Below the pieces are notes generated by a model. The model had not been told where the DNA came from and did not search any database. It saw only the letters and a list, made by a program, of their open reading frames with translations. From positions 3,094,991 through 3,158,990 of the forward strand of contig CP070825.1 of NCBI GenBank assembly GCA_020344415.1: a stretch of 64,000 nucleotides of DNA. Direction: 5' to 3'. Source of the stretch: Candidatus Aminicenantota bacterium (lineage in GTDB: Bacteria; Acidobacteriota; Aminicenantia; Aminicenantales; Aminicenantaceae). Both the position numbers and the translations under genes were made by a program. Positions 27,696 through 37,700 of this stretch are shown piece after piece (the stretch's first letter is position 1; the number at the start of each line of letters is the position of its first letter).

Positions 27696-30434
27696 ATGCG
27701 AGAGAAAATCCTTAAAACCCTAGCAGGATTCCATGCGCGCCGACCTTGGTGGATGTTAGCTATTATCGCTGGCTTGACAATCATTTTCGGGTACTTTGCC
27801 GCTCATTTCAAAGTTACTATGCGCTGGTCTGACCTTTTGCCCTCTGAGGACAGAAGGACTATTCAATTTAACAAAATAATCGACGAATTTGTCTCTGCTA
27901 CGAGCATAATTCTCGTCGTAGAAGGACAAGAGGAAAGGATAAAAAGCTTTGCTGAAGAAGTCGTTCCTGAAATCAGATTATTGGTTGACTCAAAAGACGA
28001 CACTCCTTTCATCAAGCGAATAGATTACAAGCTGGAAATTGATTTTCTTAAACAGCACGGGCTTATGCTCATAAAGGAAGATGACCTCAAGAACATGAAG
28101 GATGTCTATAAGAATCCAAATCTTGTTCCCTTGGTGACAAACATCAACAACAGTCTTGAAAAGGAATATGTCGGCCGTGAAGAGTCACTTTCCACAAGAG
28201 AAAAAGAAGATCAGGCTTTCACGTTTCTAGACGGATTAGAGAACTTTATAACTTCCATGAAGCTCTATGTTGTTGATATGCCGGAGGAGTCTTCTGCACG
28301 TAATCCTCAAAATGCAGCTCTTCAAGCTGTCGATAGGCTTCTTCTTGGCGAGCCTTATATACTTTCCTATGACAGGACAACTTTGATCGTCAATGTCATT
28401 CCGAATTTTACGATGTGGGATGCTGGCAAGATGGTTGATGGAGTGGATGCTGTTCAAGAGGTAGTCGATAAAGCCTTATTGGATAACCCAGATATAAGAG
28501 CCGGGCTTACGGGAATTCTTCCTGTGGGACATGAGGAAATGGTTTATGGTGAAAAAAGCATCGGTTACACCACCTTTATCGCTTTGATAGCTGTGTTTTT
28601 CTTACTGGTAGTTTCCTTTCGGATGTGGATTGCTCCGGTTTTGGCTTTATCTAACCTGATCGTGGGCATTGTCTGGGCTGTAGGAGCTGCAATGCTCCTT
28701 GTTGGAACCTTGAATGTAATGACCTACATGATGACAGTGATTTTGGTCGGTTTGGGGATTGATTTTTCGATTCACATGATTTCCGGTTTTACTGAAGGAA
28801 GATCGTTAGGCAAGCCGGTTGAAGTGGCCATGGAAGAGACATTTCTTAAAAACGGGAAAGGGATTTTAACCGGAGGCTTGACAACGAGTATTGCTTTCCT
28901 AACCTTGAACATAAGCAGCTCGCGCGGAATGAAAGAACTGGGAATTGTTACGGGTATTGGCCTTATTGCTATATTGATCGCCACTTTCCTCTTTCTTCCC
29001 TCTCTTCTTGTTTTTCGCGAACGTCGATTTGAGAAGAAAAGGAAACAGGGAAAGTTGAGAAAAGAGTTTGCCCTGAAAGACATTTCTTTCAAGTCGCTCG
29101 GTAGAATAGGGAGGGTTCTTTCTGAACGGTACATTACCACTTTGATTGCTTCCGTTCTCGTTACTGCATTTCTGATTTTTTCCTCGACACAGATTTCTTT
29201 TGACCAGAACTACATGAACATGGAACCCAGAGGATTGCCTTCAGTTACCCTCCAGGATACTGTTTTGGATAAATTCGACATGAGCATGGATTACGCCCTG
29301 ATCCTGGCCCAAAGCGTTGAGGAATCAAGGGCCATGGCTGAGAAAGCCAAAGATTTAGGTATCGTTGCTGTGGCAGAGGATATTTCAGTCTATTTTCCTT
29401 CAAATGAGCAGCAGAAACAAAGGATGCCCTTTATCAATGAAATAAGAGACGCTGTGCGTGACTCTCCAGTGGAGGAGTCTTTTGAGGAAGAGGATTTTGA
29501 AAAATTCCGCAAGGAACTGAATCGACTGGAAATGAACATCATGGAGATTCAGGATATGGCTTATTTGGGAGGGCAGGATAGGGTGGATAACAAATGTGTG
29601 CAGATTATCGGGAAACCCGATGATTCTGAATCCAAAAATCTCATCCGGGAATTCATCGAGATGTTAGAGAGCGACAGAGTGAGGGCAATGGCGGGATTAA
29701 GTAAATTTCAGGAAGAGTTTTCTCCTTATTTTCAAAAATCGGTCGTAGGGATGTCTTCGGTTGAGCCGATTCACCTTGAGAGCCTTCCCCAGACCATCTT
29801 AGATAGATATACCAACAAAGGTAGGACCGAATTTTTGATAACAATATTCCCTTCAGACAACATCTGGCAGGATGCAGAGTTTTTGAAAAGTTTTGTCAAT
29901 AACTTGGAAAGAGTCAACGAAAATGTAACAGGGATGCCTTCTGTGTTCAGGGCCCTTATCGAGATTATCGGAAGAGACGGAAGAAATGCGATTTTGCTGG
30001 CTCTTGTCGTTGTCTTTTTAGTATTGTGGATGGATTACAGAAAACCAGGGCACGCTCTCATGGCTATGATTCCTCTGACGATCGGTTTTTTCTGGATGTT
30101 GGGCTTCATGGGCATAACTGGAATTAAGCTGACAGTGATGAGTGTCATGGGACTTCCGATGATTATCGGCATTGGAGTGGATGATGGTGTTCATATCGTG
30201 CATCGGTGGCGGATAGAAGGGAAAGGAAGAATCATTCAAGTCTTTGCCAGCACTGGGAAAGCTATCCTGCTCACAAGCGCAACCACAATGTTGGCTTTTG
30301 GGTCATTGGTGTTTTCCATCTGGCCAGGTTTTGCCAGCCTTGGTCTTGCCATGTTTATAGGCGTAGGGGCGTGCTTTCTCGCAACGGTTATCATTTTATC
30401 AGGTATTCTCGGGCTTTTAGAAAGAAAAAAATAA
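27696..30434 (+). CDS. MMPL/RND-superfamily membrane protein
   Basis: About 912 residues from the ATG at 27696 (GGGAAAG upstream); an upstream TTG would run into the promoter of the divergent small gene. The layout is twofold: an N-terminal span, a large periplasmic domain (about 40-300), five to six spans with the SSD-like GLGIDFSIHMISGF motif, a second span and periplasmic domain (about 510-760), then a second membrane block with GIGVDDGVHIVHRW. These GxxxD motifs are the proton-relay helices of MMPL/HpnN-type exporters. It probably moves lipids or hydrophobic compounds across the envelope; no adaptor or TolC gene is adjacent. Confidence 0.88.
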   Translation: MREKILKTLAGFHARRPWWMLAIIAGLTIIFGYFAAHFKVTMRWSDLLPSEDRRTIQFNKIIDEFVSATSIILVVEGQEERIKSFAEEVVPEIRLLVDSKDDTPFIKRIDYKLEIDFLKQHGLMLIKEDDLKNMKDVYKNPNLVPLVTNINNSLEKEYVGREESLSTREKEDQAFTFLDGLENFITSMKLYVVDMPEESSARNPQNAALQAVDRLLLGEPYILSYDRTTLIVNVIPNFTMWDAGKMVDGVDAVQEVVDKALLDNPDIRAGLTGILPVGHEEMVYGEKSIGYTTFIALIAVFFLLVVSFRMWIAPVLALSNLIVGIVWAVGAAMLLVGTLNVMTYMMTVILVGLGIDFSIHMISGFTEGRSLGKPVEVAMEETFLKNGKGILTGGLTTSIAFLTLNISSSRGMKELGIVTGIGLIAILIATFLFLPSLLVFRERRFEKKRKQGKLRKEFALKDISFKSLGRIGRVLSERYITTLIASVLVTAFLIFSSTQISFDQNYMNMEPRGLPSVTLQDTVLDKFDMSMDYALILAQSVEESRAMAEKAKDLGIVAVAEDISVYFPSNEQQKQRMPFINEIRDAVRDSPVEESFEEEDFEKFRKELNRLEMNIMEIQDMAYLGGQDRVDNKCVQIIGKPDDSESKNLIREFIEMLESDRVRAMAGLSKFQEEFSPYFQKSVVGMSSVEPIHLESLPQTILDRYTNKGRTEFLITIFPSDNIWQDAEFLKSFVNNLERVNENVTGMPSVFRALIEIIGRDGRNAILLALVVVFLVLWMDYRKPGHALMAMIPLTIGFFWMLGFMGITGIKLTVMSVMGLPMIIGIGVDDGVHIVHRWRIEGKGRIIQVFASTGKAILLTSATTMLAFGSLVFSIWPGFASLGLAMFIGVGACFLATVIILSGILGLLERKK

Positions 30435-30435
30435 A

Positions 30436-31590
30436 TTATTTCTTGTTGTCGTGGTATTCCTTGAGTTTTTGACTGAGCCAGGCCCAGATCTTTTTATGAA
30501 AATCAAAGCTGGGTGGATTATCCTCGAGGATAGAACGCAGGCTTTTTCCTTCATTCTCTTCGAGAGTGAACCTGAGCTTCAGGCCTCTGTCCCAGAGCGA
30601 CGGAGATTCCGGGTGGAACTGGACACCAAGTACGTTTGGATATGAGTCATGTTCGATGGCTTCTACCACTTTCCCGTCTAAAGAAGTAGCTATAATTTTT
30701 ATCCCTTTTCCCTTCTTGTCGACCATCTGGTGGTGAGCGCTGAGGATGTAAGGAGTGTCATCTTTATTGAATCCGAGCTCTGTGCAGAATTTTCCATCTT
30801 TGAGAAGCTTAATCGGATGCATGTTGATAGGTGCGAGTCTTTCTTCCGGGTAGAGACGGGCAAGAGGATTCGTATGCCAATTTTCTTTACCTATAGCGAT
30901 CACATCTTCTAGATATTTTTTCTTATACTTCTCAAACGGGATATCCTGGATCAGTGTTCCCCCAGTGCCGATGTTGAGACTCTGGCAGCCTAGACAGATT
31001 CCTAAGACTGGATACTGAGGACGGGATTCAAGGAAGGCCTTGAAATTCTTATCCTGAGTGCCACCTAAAAGATGGAAAACGCATGAGAGCTCTAGAAAGT
31101 GACGGTAGGGCGTTGAGATTCGAGTTAGAATACTTGTCTTTTTTTTGTAGATAATGGGCGGGATGTCTGCTCCTCCAAAGAAAATAATCCCGTCTGATTT
31201 CTTGAAGATTTGTTCGAAATCAGTAGTGTGGGGATTTTTTTGGAAAAGGTTGTCCTTTGTTAGTTCCCCTGACAGCTTGTGAAATTTGAACCATTCCAGC
31301 TTTTTTCTCGCAACGTATGAGATGGACGCTTTAAAATTGGTGAGCTCCTTTTCGTGGTAAACACCGATAACGATCAGATCATCAAGGGTGATGAAACCTT
31401 GATTCCTAAGCTCTACCAGAGTGCGGATACTCCCCACAGTAGGATGAAGGATAGCCAGCCTCACCTCTTTGGAGTTTAGCTCTGCCGTATCGAAGTATCT
31501 TTCCTGTGATTGGGAAAAGAGCACTCCCGAGAAAAACCAAAAGATGAATAAAACAAAAAAATAGGGCTTTTTCTGGAATAACTTTATCAT
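30436..31590 (-). CDS. Exported class-I glutamine amidotransferase-like / C26 peptidase-like protein
   Basis: About 384 residues. The ATG at 31590 follows GGAG and starts a signal peptide (LFQKKPYFFVLFIFWFFSGVLFSQSQ); an upstream in-frame ATG adds a polar segment of 27 residues and is disfavoured. The catalytic triad of class-I amidotransferases is visible: Cys in GICLGCQSLN and His/Glu in GVQFHPESP. A leading domain of about 110 residues precedes it. Export makes a metabolic amidotransferase role unlikely; a gamma-glutamyl hydrolase-type peptidase is more plausible. It is convergent with the MMPL gene, 1 bp apart. Confidence 0.8.
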   Translation of the reverse strand: MIKLFQKKPYFFVLFIFWFFSGVLFSQSQERYFDTAELNSKEVRLAILHPTVGSIRTLVELRNQGFITLDDLIVIGVYHEKELTNFKASISYVARKKLEWFKFHKLSGELTKDNLFQKNPHTTDFEQIFKKSDGIIFFGGADIPPIIYKKKTSILTRISTPYRHFLELSCVFHLLGGTQDKNFKAFLESRPQYPVLGICLGCQSLNIGTGGTLIQDIPFEKYKKKYLEDVIAIGKENWHTNPLARLYPEERLAPINMHPIKLLKDGKFCTELGFNKDDTPYILSAHHQMVDKKGKGIKIIATSLDGKVVEAIEHDSYPNVLGVQFHPESPSLWDRGLKLRFTLEENEGKSLRSILEDNPPSFDFHKKIWAWLSQKLKEYHDNKK

Positions 31591-31692
31591 TCTTGAGTCT
31601 CCATTTGGAGGATTAAGAAATCTTTTTGATTTCAGGCTGATTATAAACAAAAAAGGGTCGCGTCTCAACATTTGATAGGAACGGGTTCCAAC

Positions 31693-31785
31693 GTGGTCAG
31701 GCTTTCATAAGTTTTATAATTGGTCATTATTTGAAATATTATTCTTTTTCCAAATAAATTATGAAACTTATGAAAGCCTGACCCC
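31693..31785. mobile_element. MITE-like inverted-repeat element, copy A1 (93 bp)
   Basis: The left end GTGGTCAGGCTTTCATAAGT and its continuation are complementary to the right end, which finishes CTTATGAAAGCCTGACCCC. The arms are about 29 bp. Two longer copies with the same ends and different interiors lie at 41632-41789 and 57154-57330. Confidence 0.75.
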
Positions 31786-31865
31786 AATGGTCTTAAGTAT
31801 TGAGTCCCTTTTTTTAAAGAGGTAGAATATATGATTAAGAAGAGACCCGATTAAAGGAAAAGATA

Positions 31866-32132
31866 GTGTCCGGCTTTAGAAAAGAAGTAGAGCAAAGCGG
31901 AAAATTCGAGCTGCGATTTTATGCCGGATACAAGGGAGATGAGACTCCTAGGTCTGTTATAATCGGCGACCGGGAATTCAAAATAGATGAGATTCTTTCA
32001 AGAAAAAGAGTTCTCGACCAGAAATGCGGGAAAAGGATAGAGATCTACAAGTGCAAGATGGAAGGTGAGATAGTCGAGATCACGAAATTTGGATCTGGAG
32101 AATGGTCCCTCTCATTCTCTAAAGAAACGTAG
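31866..32132 (+). CDS. Small protein of unknown function
   Basis: 88 residues starting at GTG, with AAAGGA 7 nt upstream. The sequence is soluble, strand-rich (ELRFYAGYKGDETPRSVIIGDREFKIDEIL, KRIEIYKCKMEGEIVEITKFGSGEWSLSF) and has two cysteines but no recognised motif. I do not recognise a family. It lies between an inverted-repeat element and the second DUF5916 gene, in the same direction as the latter and 127 bp upstream. Confidence 0.6.
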   Translation: MSGFRKEVEQSGKFELRFYAGYKGDETPRSVIIGDREFKIDEILSRKRVLDQKCGKRIEIYKCKMEGEIVEITKFGSGEWSLSFSKET

Positions 32133-32259
32133 TCAATCAAAAAAGATTTCAAAAATTTCCCCTGGCAACAAACCTTTTTACTCTTTTTTTCGTTTATATA
32201 TTTGATGTTCAGGGATGAACAGAGAAATGATGAAAAACTGAGGATTAAGTATAGATAGA

Positions 32260-34398
32260 ATGACAATGAAGACCGGAGTGATTTTACTGTGTTCCTTTAG
32301 TCTATTTCTGTTCCCTCTTTTCGCCTTCTCTTATAGTGAAGAAATTATTAATATTCCGAAATTTTCCCAACCACCAAAGATTGATGGGATGCTTGACAAT
32401 CCACTCTGGGAAGAGCAGGCCTTGAAGATCGAGGATTTTCTCCAGTACACTCCCAAGGAGAAAGGAAAGCCCACTCAAAAAACAGTGGCTTACATCGGTT
32501 ATGATCAAAAAAATATTTATCTTGCCTTCCGCTGTTATGAGTCCGATCCAAAAAAAATAAGAGCCACAATAACCAATCGAGATAACATCTTCGATGATGA
32601 TTGGATCGTCGTCTTCCTGGATACTTTTAACGAAAAGAGAAGGGCTTTTTCATTCATGATCAACCCGTTAGGTATCCAAATGGACCTGATCAGGATGGAA
32701 GAAGGCGGGAACAACAATATGGACGCAAGCTGGGATACCGTATTTTATTCAGACGGAAAGATTGATGAACAAGGCTATACTGTGGAAATGGCTATTCCAT
32801 TCAAGAGTATCCGATTCCCTGATAAAGAGAATAATGTCTGGAATCTTTTTTTAGGAAGGAATATTTCTCGCAACGGTGAAGTAATCACGTGGCCTGCTGT
32901 ATCACTAAAAATACCTGGATTGCTTTGTCAGGGGAAGGAGATCATGATCCGGGGCGAGATAGAAAAAGGCAAAAACTTTGAACTCATGCCCATATTCACA
33001 TCACTTAAGACTAAAGGGGAGAAAATTGACCCAGGGCCTGGTTTGAACTTCAAATGGGGAATAAGTTCTGATTTGACTATGGACCTAACGCTCAATCCTG
33101 ATTTTAGCCACATTGAAGCCGATGCTCCTCAGATAGATGTAAACCAGAGGTTTGCTCTCTATTACCCTGAAAAACGGCCCTTTTTCCTGGAGGGAATGGA
33201 AATCTTCCGATTTCCTGAGATCGAAATGGTCTATACCAGAAGAATCATCGATCCTCTCGGAGGAGCAAAGCTGACTGGGAAAGTGGGGCGATTCACTTAT
33301 GGTCTTCTCTCTGCCTATGATGTTAATCCGACAGAGAGCCTTTGGGAAGTTCATAATGGCGCTGGCACCAGGGATGATAATGCCCTTTTCAACATCTTTC
33401 GAGTGAAGGCAGATGTTCTTAAAGAATCTTATATAGGCTTTTGCCTAGCCGATAAAGAGATTGACGGGACGTATAATCGAGTCGTTGGAATGGATGGGCA
33501 GTTAAAGTATAAAAATAGGCTCTTTTTCTCTTTTCAAGCCATTGCTTCAAAAACAAGGTTTGAAGAAGAGGAAACCGGAATCGTTCCAGCCCTGTATGCT
33601 GATTTAATGTATTTTTCAAAACATGTGGGAGCTGGATTGTGGTGGGAATCGCTTCACCCTGACTTTGAAGCTTCCTCTGGTTTTGTCAATCGAGTAGATT
33701 ACAGAAGTTTTGGATCATATACCTTTTTTAACATCTATCCCGAGAAACAATATTTAAACCAGGTTAGATTTAGCTTCAACGCGGGAAGGAGGCTTACATA
33801 TTTTGAGGATACTATAACTGACGAATGGATTAGAGCGGATGTTCATATCAGGTTCACCGAATTCAGCAATTTGAATGTTTCTTTCGGGAATTCTATGGAG
33901 CGGTATGAAGGCATTGATTTCAATAAAAATTATATATCCATAAACGGCGAAACCAATTTAATCGGCTGGCTTCCCTTAGGGATTTACTTCAGCACTGGCC
34001 ACAGCATTTATTATGATCCTGATGACCCCTACCGTGGCTGGAGTAATGCTTATGGACTGTATTTTAACCTCAAACCCAGCAAAAGATTACAGATGGCCGT
34101 GAATTTCAGCAAACAGACTTTCTGGAAGAAGAGAGGAGGAGAACAGGTTTTTGATTTCAATGTTGTCCGTCAGAGAACGACATACCAGATTTCAAAGACT
34201 CTCTCCCTGAGGACAATCGTTGACTACAATCACTTTTATAAAGAAATTTACGGAAGCTTTCTTGTGAGCTGGATCCTAAAACCAGGAACCTTGTTCTTCC
34301 TCGGAGTCGACAATAATCTCCTGAGGGGAGAGAGCGGAAAATATGCTCAGACAGGTTACAGCGTCTTTCTGAAATTCTCCTACTGGTGGAGAATATAA
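32260..34398 (+). CDS. DUF5916 protein with CBM9-like N-terminal domain (paralogue 2)
   Basis: 712 residues. A clear signal peptide (residues about 1-24, VILLCSFSLFLFPLFAFS) is followed by the CBM9-like domain (KIDGMLDNPLWEEQAL, IYLAFRCYESDPKKIRA, YTVEMAIPFKSIRFP; about 25-205) and the DUF5916 part with RFALYYPEKRPFFLEGMEIF and DPLGGAKLTGKVGR. The C-terminal half alternates polar and aromatic strands and ends FLKFSYWWRI, an outer-membrane-barrel-like finish. It is a diverged paralogue of the protein at 4709-7069. Its last codons and stop lie within the first unit of a 22-bp tandem repeat. Function unknown. Confidence 0.84.
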   Translation: MTMKTGVILLCSFSLFLFPLFAFSYSEEIINIPKFSQPPKIDGMLDNPLWEEQALKIEDFLQYTPKEKGKPTQKTVAYIGYDQKNIYLAFRCYESDPKKIRATITNRDNIFDDDWIVVFLDTFNEKRRAFSFMINPLGIQMDLIRMEEGGNNNMDASWDTVFYSDGKIDEQGYTVEMAIPFKSIRFPDKENNVWNLFLGRNISRNGEVITWPAVSLKIPGLLCQGKEIMIRGEIEKGKNFELMPIFTSLKTKGEKIDPGPGLNFKWGISSDLTMDLTLNPDFSHIEADAPQIDVNQRFALYYPEKRPFFLEGMEIFRFPEIEMVYTRRIIDPLGGAKLTGKVGRFTYGLLSAYDVNPTESLWEVHNGAGTRDDNALFNIFRVKADVLKESYIGFCLADKEIDGTYNRVVGMDGQLKYKNRLFFSFQAIASKTRFEEEETGIVPALYADLMYFSKHVGAGLWWESLHPDFEASSGFVNRVDYRSFGSYTFFNIYPEKQYLNQVRFSFNAGRRLTYFEDTITDEWIRADVHIRFTEFSNLNVSFGNSMERYEGIDFNKNYISINGETNLIGWLPLGIYFSTGHSIYYDPDDPYRGWSNAYGLYFNLKPSKRLQMAVNFSKQTFWKKRGGEQVFDFNVVRQRTTYQISKTLSLRTIVDYNHFYKEIYGSFLVSWILKPGTLFFLGVDNNLLRGESGKYAQTGYSVFLKFSYWWRI

Positions 34399-34453
34399 AA
34401 GGGGATAGCGGAGAATGTAAAAGGGGATAGTGGAGAAAGTAAAAGGGGGCAGG
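34388..34453. repeat. Three 22-bp tandem units starting within the DUF5916 stop region
   Basis: GGAGAATATAAAAGGGGATA (34388), GGAGAATGTAAAAGGGGATA (34410) and GGAGAAAGTAAAAGGGGGCA (34432) begin units spaced 22 bp apart. The gene's TAA stop (34396-34398) lies inside the first unit. Confidence 0.85.
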
Positions 34454-34545
34454 CTACTTTTTTTGTAATTAATTGTCATTGCGAGCGAAGCGAAGCAATC
34501 TCGCCTTATTTATGTAGGGACTTAATTCATCAAGCCCGCCTGTAA
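34440..34545. repeat. Composite GGGGGCAGGCTACTTT / TGTCATTGCGAGC / palindrome repeat
   Basis: AAAAGGGGGCAGGCTACTTT is followed by TAATTAATTGTCATTGCGAG, a short GAAGCAATCTC piece and a GGGACTTAATTCATCAAGCC palindrome. This is the same module order as near position 50-170. From 34546 to 34745 there is only A/T-rich DNA, with a partial ATTATTCGTAAAAAATGCCG motif at 34701-34720 that is shared with two other sites. Confidence 0.65.
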
Positions 34546-34745
34546 GATATTCTTACGAGAGGATCTAAGCCATCTCACCCGCTTCTTAATAAAGTGGCCG
34601 CTTCTCTTTTTTATCATTTTTTTATAACAAAAGGGTGGTGCTTTAGGGAACGTCCCCTTTATTTTAATTCTCACTTTTATGTATATTGTATATAGCCTGG
34701 ATTATTCGTAAAAAATGCCGGTTAATATAAAAGGATAAAAATTAA

Positions 34746-37700
34746 ATGAGCATAGATTTTCTGAGAGAAACGGAAGAATTCAAGAAGCTCCTTGAGTCTA
34801 TAAAAAGTGGACAGAGAAGTATAAGAATAACCGGCGTTACAGAGCCAGCCAAACCTTATTTCCTTTCTACTTTGGCTCAAGAAACAAAGAAGAGAGTCGT
34901 TTTCATCCAATCGTCGTCTTCATCTCTTTCTCGCATTGAGGAGCAATGTGGGTTTTATTTATCTCAGTATTCTTCTGATATAAGCCCGAGACCTCTGCCT
35001 GCTCTTTCAGAAAATCCTTATCAAGAGATATTTCCTTCTCTGGATTCCGTCTCTTCAAGGATGCGATTTTTCTATGAATTGCTCCACGGTTCACCCGCGC
35101 TGGTTGTGACAAATCTCTTTGGTCTTCTCAAGCCTTTCCCCAACCGCCAAAACATAAAGCATTTCTTTTTGGGATTAGAAAAGGGAGAGGCTGCGGGGAG
35201 GGATCGCGTTCTGAGAATACTCAGTGAATATGGCTATTCAAGGGAGGATCTAATAAACTCACATGGAGAATACGCCTGGCGAGGAGGGATAGTCGATGTT
35301 TTTTCTCCATGGCAGCCTTTCCCCTTTCGTATAGAATTCAGCGGCGATGAGATTGTATCCCTTCGAGAGTTTGAGCCTTCCTCCCAGCGCTCGACAAAAA
35401 AGATTGATCGCATACTCCTCCCATCCCTCAGAGAATTTCCAGGTTCACCTCAGTTTCTACAAGAATGGGAGGAGCTGGCTAAGCAAAGGGACGGCTCTCG
35501 TCTTTTATTAGATATTAAAGAAAAAACAGAGCAGCTAGAGAAGGGCGATTTTTTCCCTTCCTTTGTCTATCTTTCTCTGCTTCATAAGGATCATTATGTT
35601 CCCTTCACCGATCACTTTGAAGATTCTTTGTTTGTCATTGATGGTGTTGAAGGCGTTGATAAGGAGTGGGAGGAGACACTAAAAGATATTGGAGAACAAT
35701 ATCGTGAACTTGAGAAGAATCGAAAACTTTGTCTGTCTCCAGAAGAGATTTATCCGCCTCATCTCTGGGAGAAACTCAGAAGCGAAGCTATTTATTTCCA
35801 AGAGTTGGATTCATCAGGAGCAAAGAAGACATTGGCCTTTCCTTTTCAGTCTGTTCCGCGGTTTCAAAACAAGATTCCTTTTTTTCTCCAGTATTTGAGA
35901 AGGCTGCAGGATGAGAGAGAACGATGTTTTATATATTTTTCGAGCCAAGGTGTACGCCAAAAGCTAGCCAGCCTTCTCTCTCAGCATCAGATTTTACACG
36001 TCGAATCTTCAAACCCATTTACATTCCCCAAAGATGGATCGATTGTGCTTCTAGTGGGTCCTCTTAATCATGGCTTCAGTTATTCTAAAGAGAAAATGAC
36101 CCTCTTCTCTGAAAGAGATATCTTTACAGAAGAAAAGGTCGTTGTCAGCCGTCCTCGGGTAAAGCCATTTATTTCCCATTTCCAGGACCTTGGAGCAGGA
36201 GATCATGTAGTACATACAGATTACGGCATAGGAATTTTCAAGGGCCTTGTAAGGATGAAAGTCGATAAGATGAACAGGGAATTTATAGAGCTAGTATATA
36301 AAGATGATGATAAGCTTTTTGTTCCAGTTGAGGACCTCAATCTGGTCCAGAAGTACTCAAAAATGGGGACAGTCTCTCCAATTCTCAATAAATTAGGAAG
36401 CCTTTCCTGGGAAAGGACAAAAGCCAGGACAAAGAGGGTCATCGAGAAAATGGCCAAGGAGCTTTTACAATTATATGCTCAAAGGAAAGCTATTAAAGGA
36501 TTCAGCTTCAGCCCTGAAGGTTCCTGGCAGTCTGAATTTGAGAGAATATTCGAGTATGAAGAAACACAGGATCAACTATTAGCCATAAAAGAGATAATGA
36601 GAGATATGGGATCAGAGTCTCCGATGGACCGCCTTCTTTGCGGAGATGTGGGCTATGGGAAAACAGAGGTGGCAATGAGGGCAGCTTTTAAGGCGGTGAT
36701 GGACGGGAAACAGGTGGCTGTTCTTTGCCCCACCACTGTTCTTGCCAGCCAACATCTAAAGACTTTGCGAAACAGGATGGTCCTTTTTCCAATAAGGGTA
36801 GAAGGTCTCACCAGGCTTCAGACAAAAGGAAAACAAAAGAGAACCGTTGAAGATTTGAAAAAAGGATTGGTAGACATCATCATCGGTACTCATCGTCTTC
36901 TTTCTAAAGATGTCCAATTCAACGACTTAGGGCTTTTAATCATTGATGAAGAGCAGAGGTTTGGCGTGAATCACAAGGAGAAGATAAAAAAGATGAAGGC
37001 TAATATCGATGTTTTAACCCTCACCGCAACGCCCATTCCAAGGACATTAAACTTGTCCCTCACAGGCCTTAGAGATATAAGTCTGATTGAAACGCCTCCC
37101 AAAGATAGATTGGCTATTCATACGGTTGTCACGCCATTCAATACTAAGCTTATTGCTTCTGCAATAAAGATGGAGTTAGCCAGGGGAGGTCAAGTTTATT
37201 ATATCCATAACAAGATTAAAGACATTGAAGATGTTTCCCGCCTGGTCGAAAAATTAGTGCCTCAAGCAAAAGTGACTGTGATCCACGGCCAGATGCCCGG
37301 TCTAACCTTGGAGAAAAGAATGATTGATTTTATCACTCAGAAATCAAATGTCTTGGTTTCTACAACAATAATCGAGAATGGGATTGACATCCCTCTTGTC
37401 AACACGCTTATTGTTGATCGGGCAGATGCCTTTGGTCTAGCTCAGCTCTACCAGCTCCGTGGAAGAGTAGGACGTTCCTCTCGCCAGGCTGTCTCTTATT
37501 TTATGGTCCCTCCTTTTGCAGAATTAAATCCATTGGCCAAGCAGAGGTTGAAAGCCCTTCGAGAGTTTAGTGAGCTGGGATCAGGCTTTCGTCTGGCAGC
37601 TAAAGACCTGGAAATAAGGGGAGCCGGGAATTTTTTGGGTTTTGAGCAGCACGGATACATGGAAGCAGTTGGATTTGATTATTATATGCACCTTTTAGAG

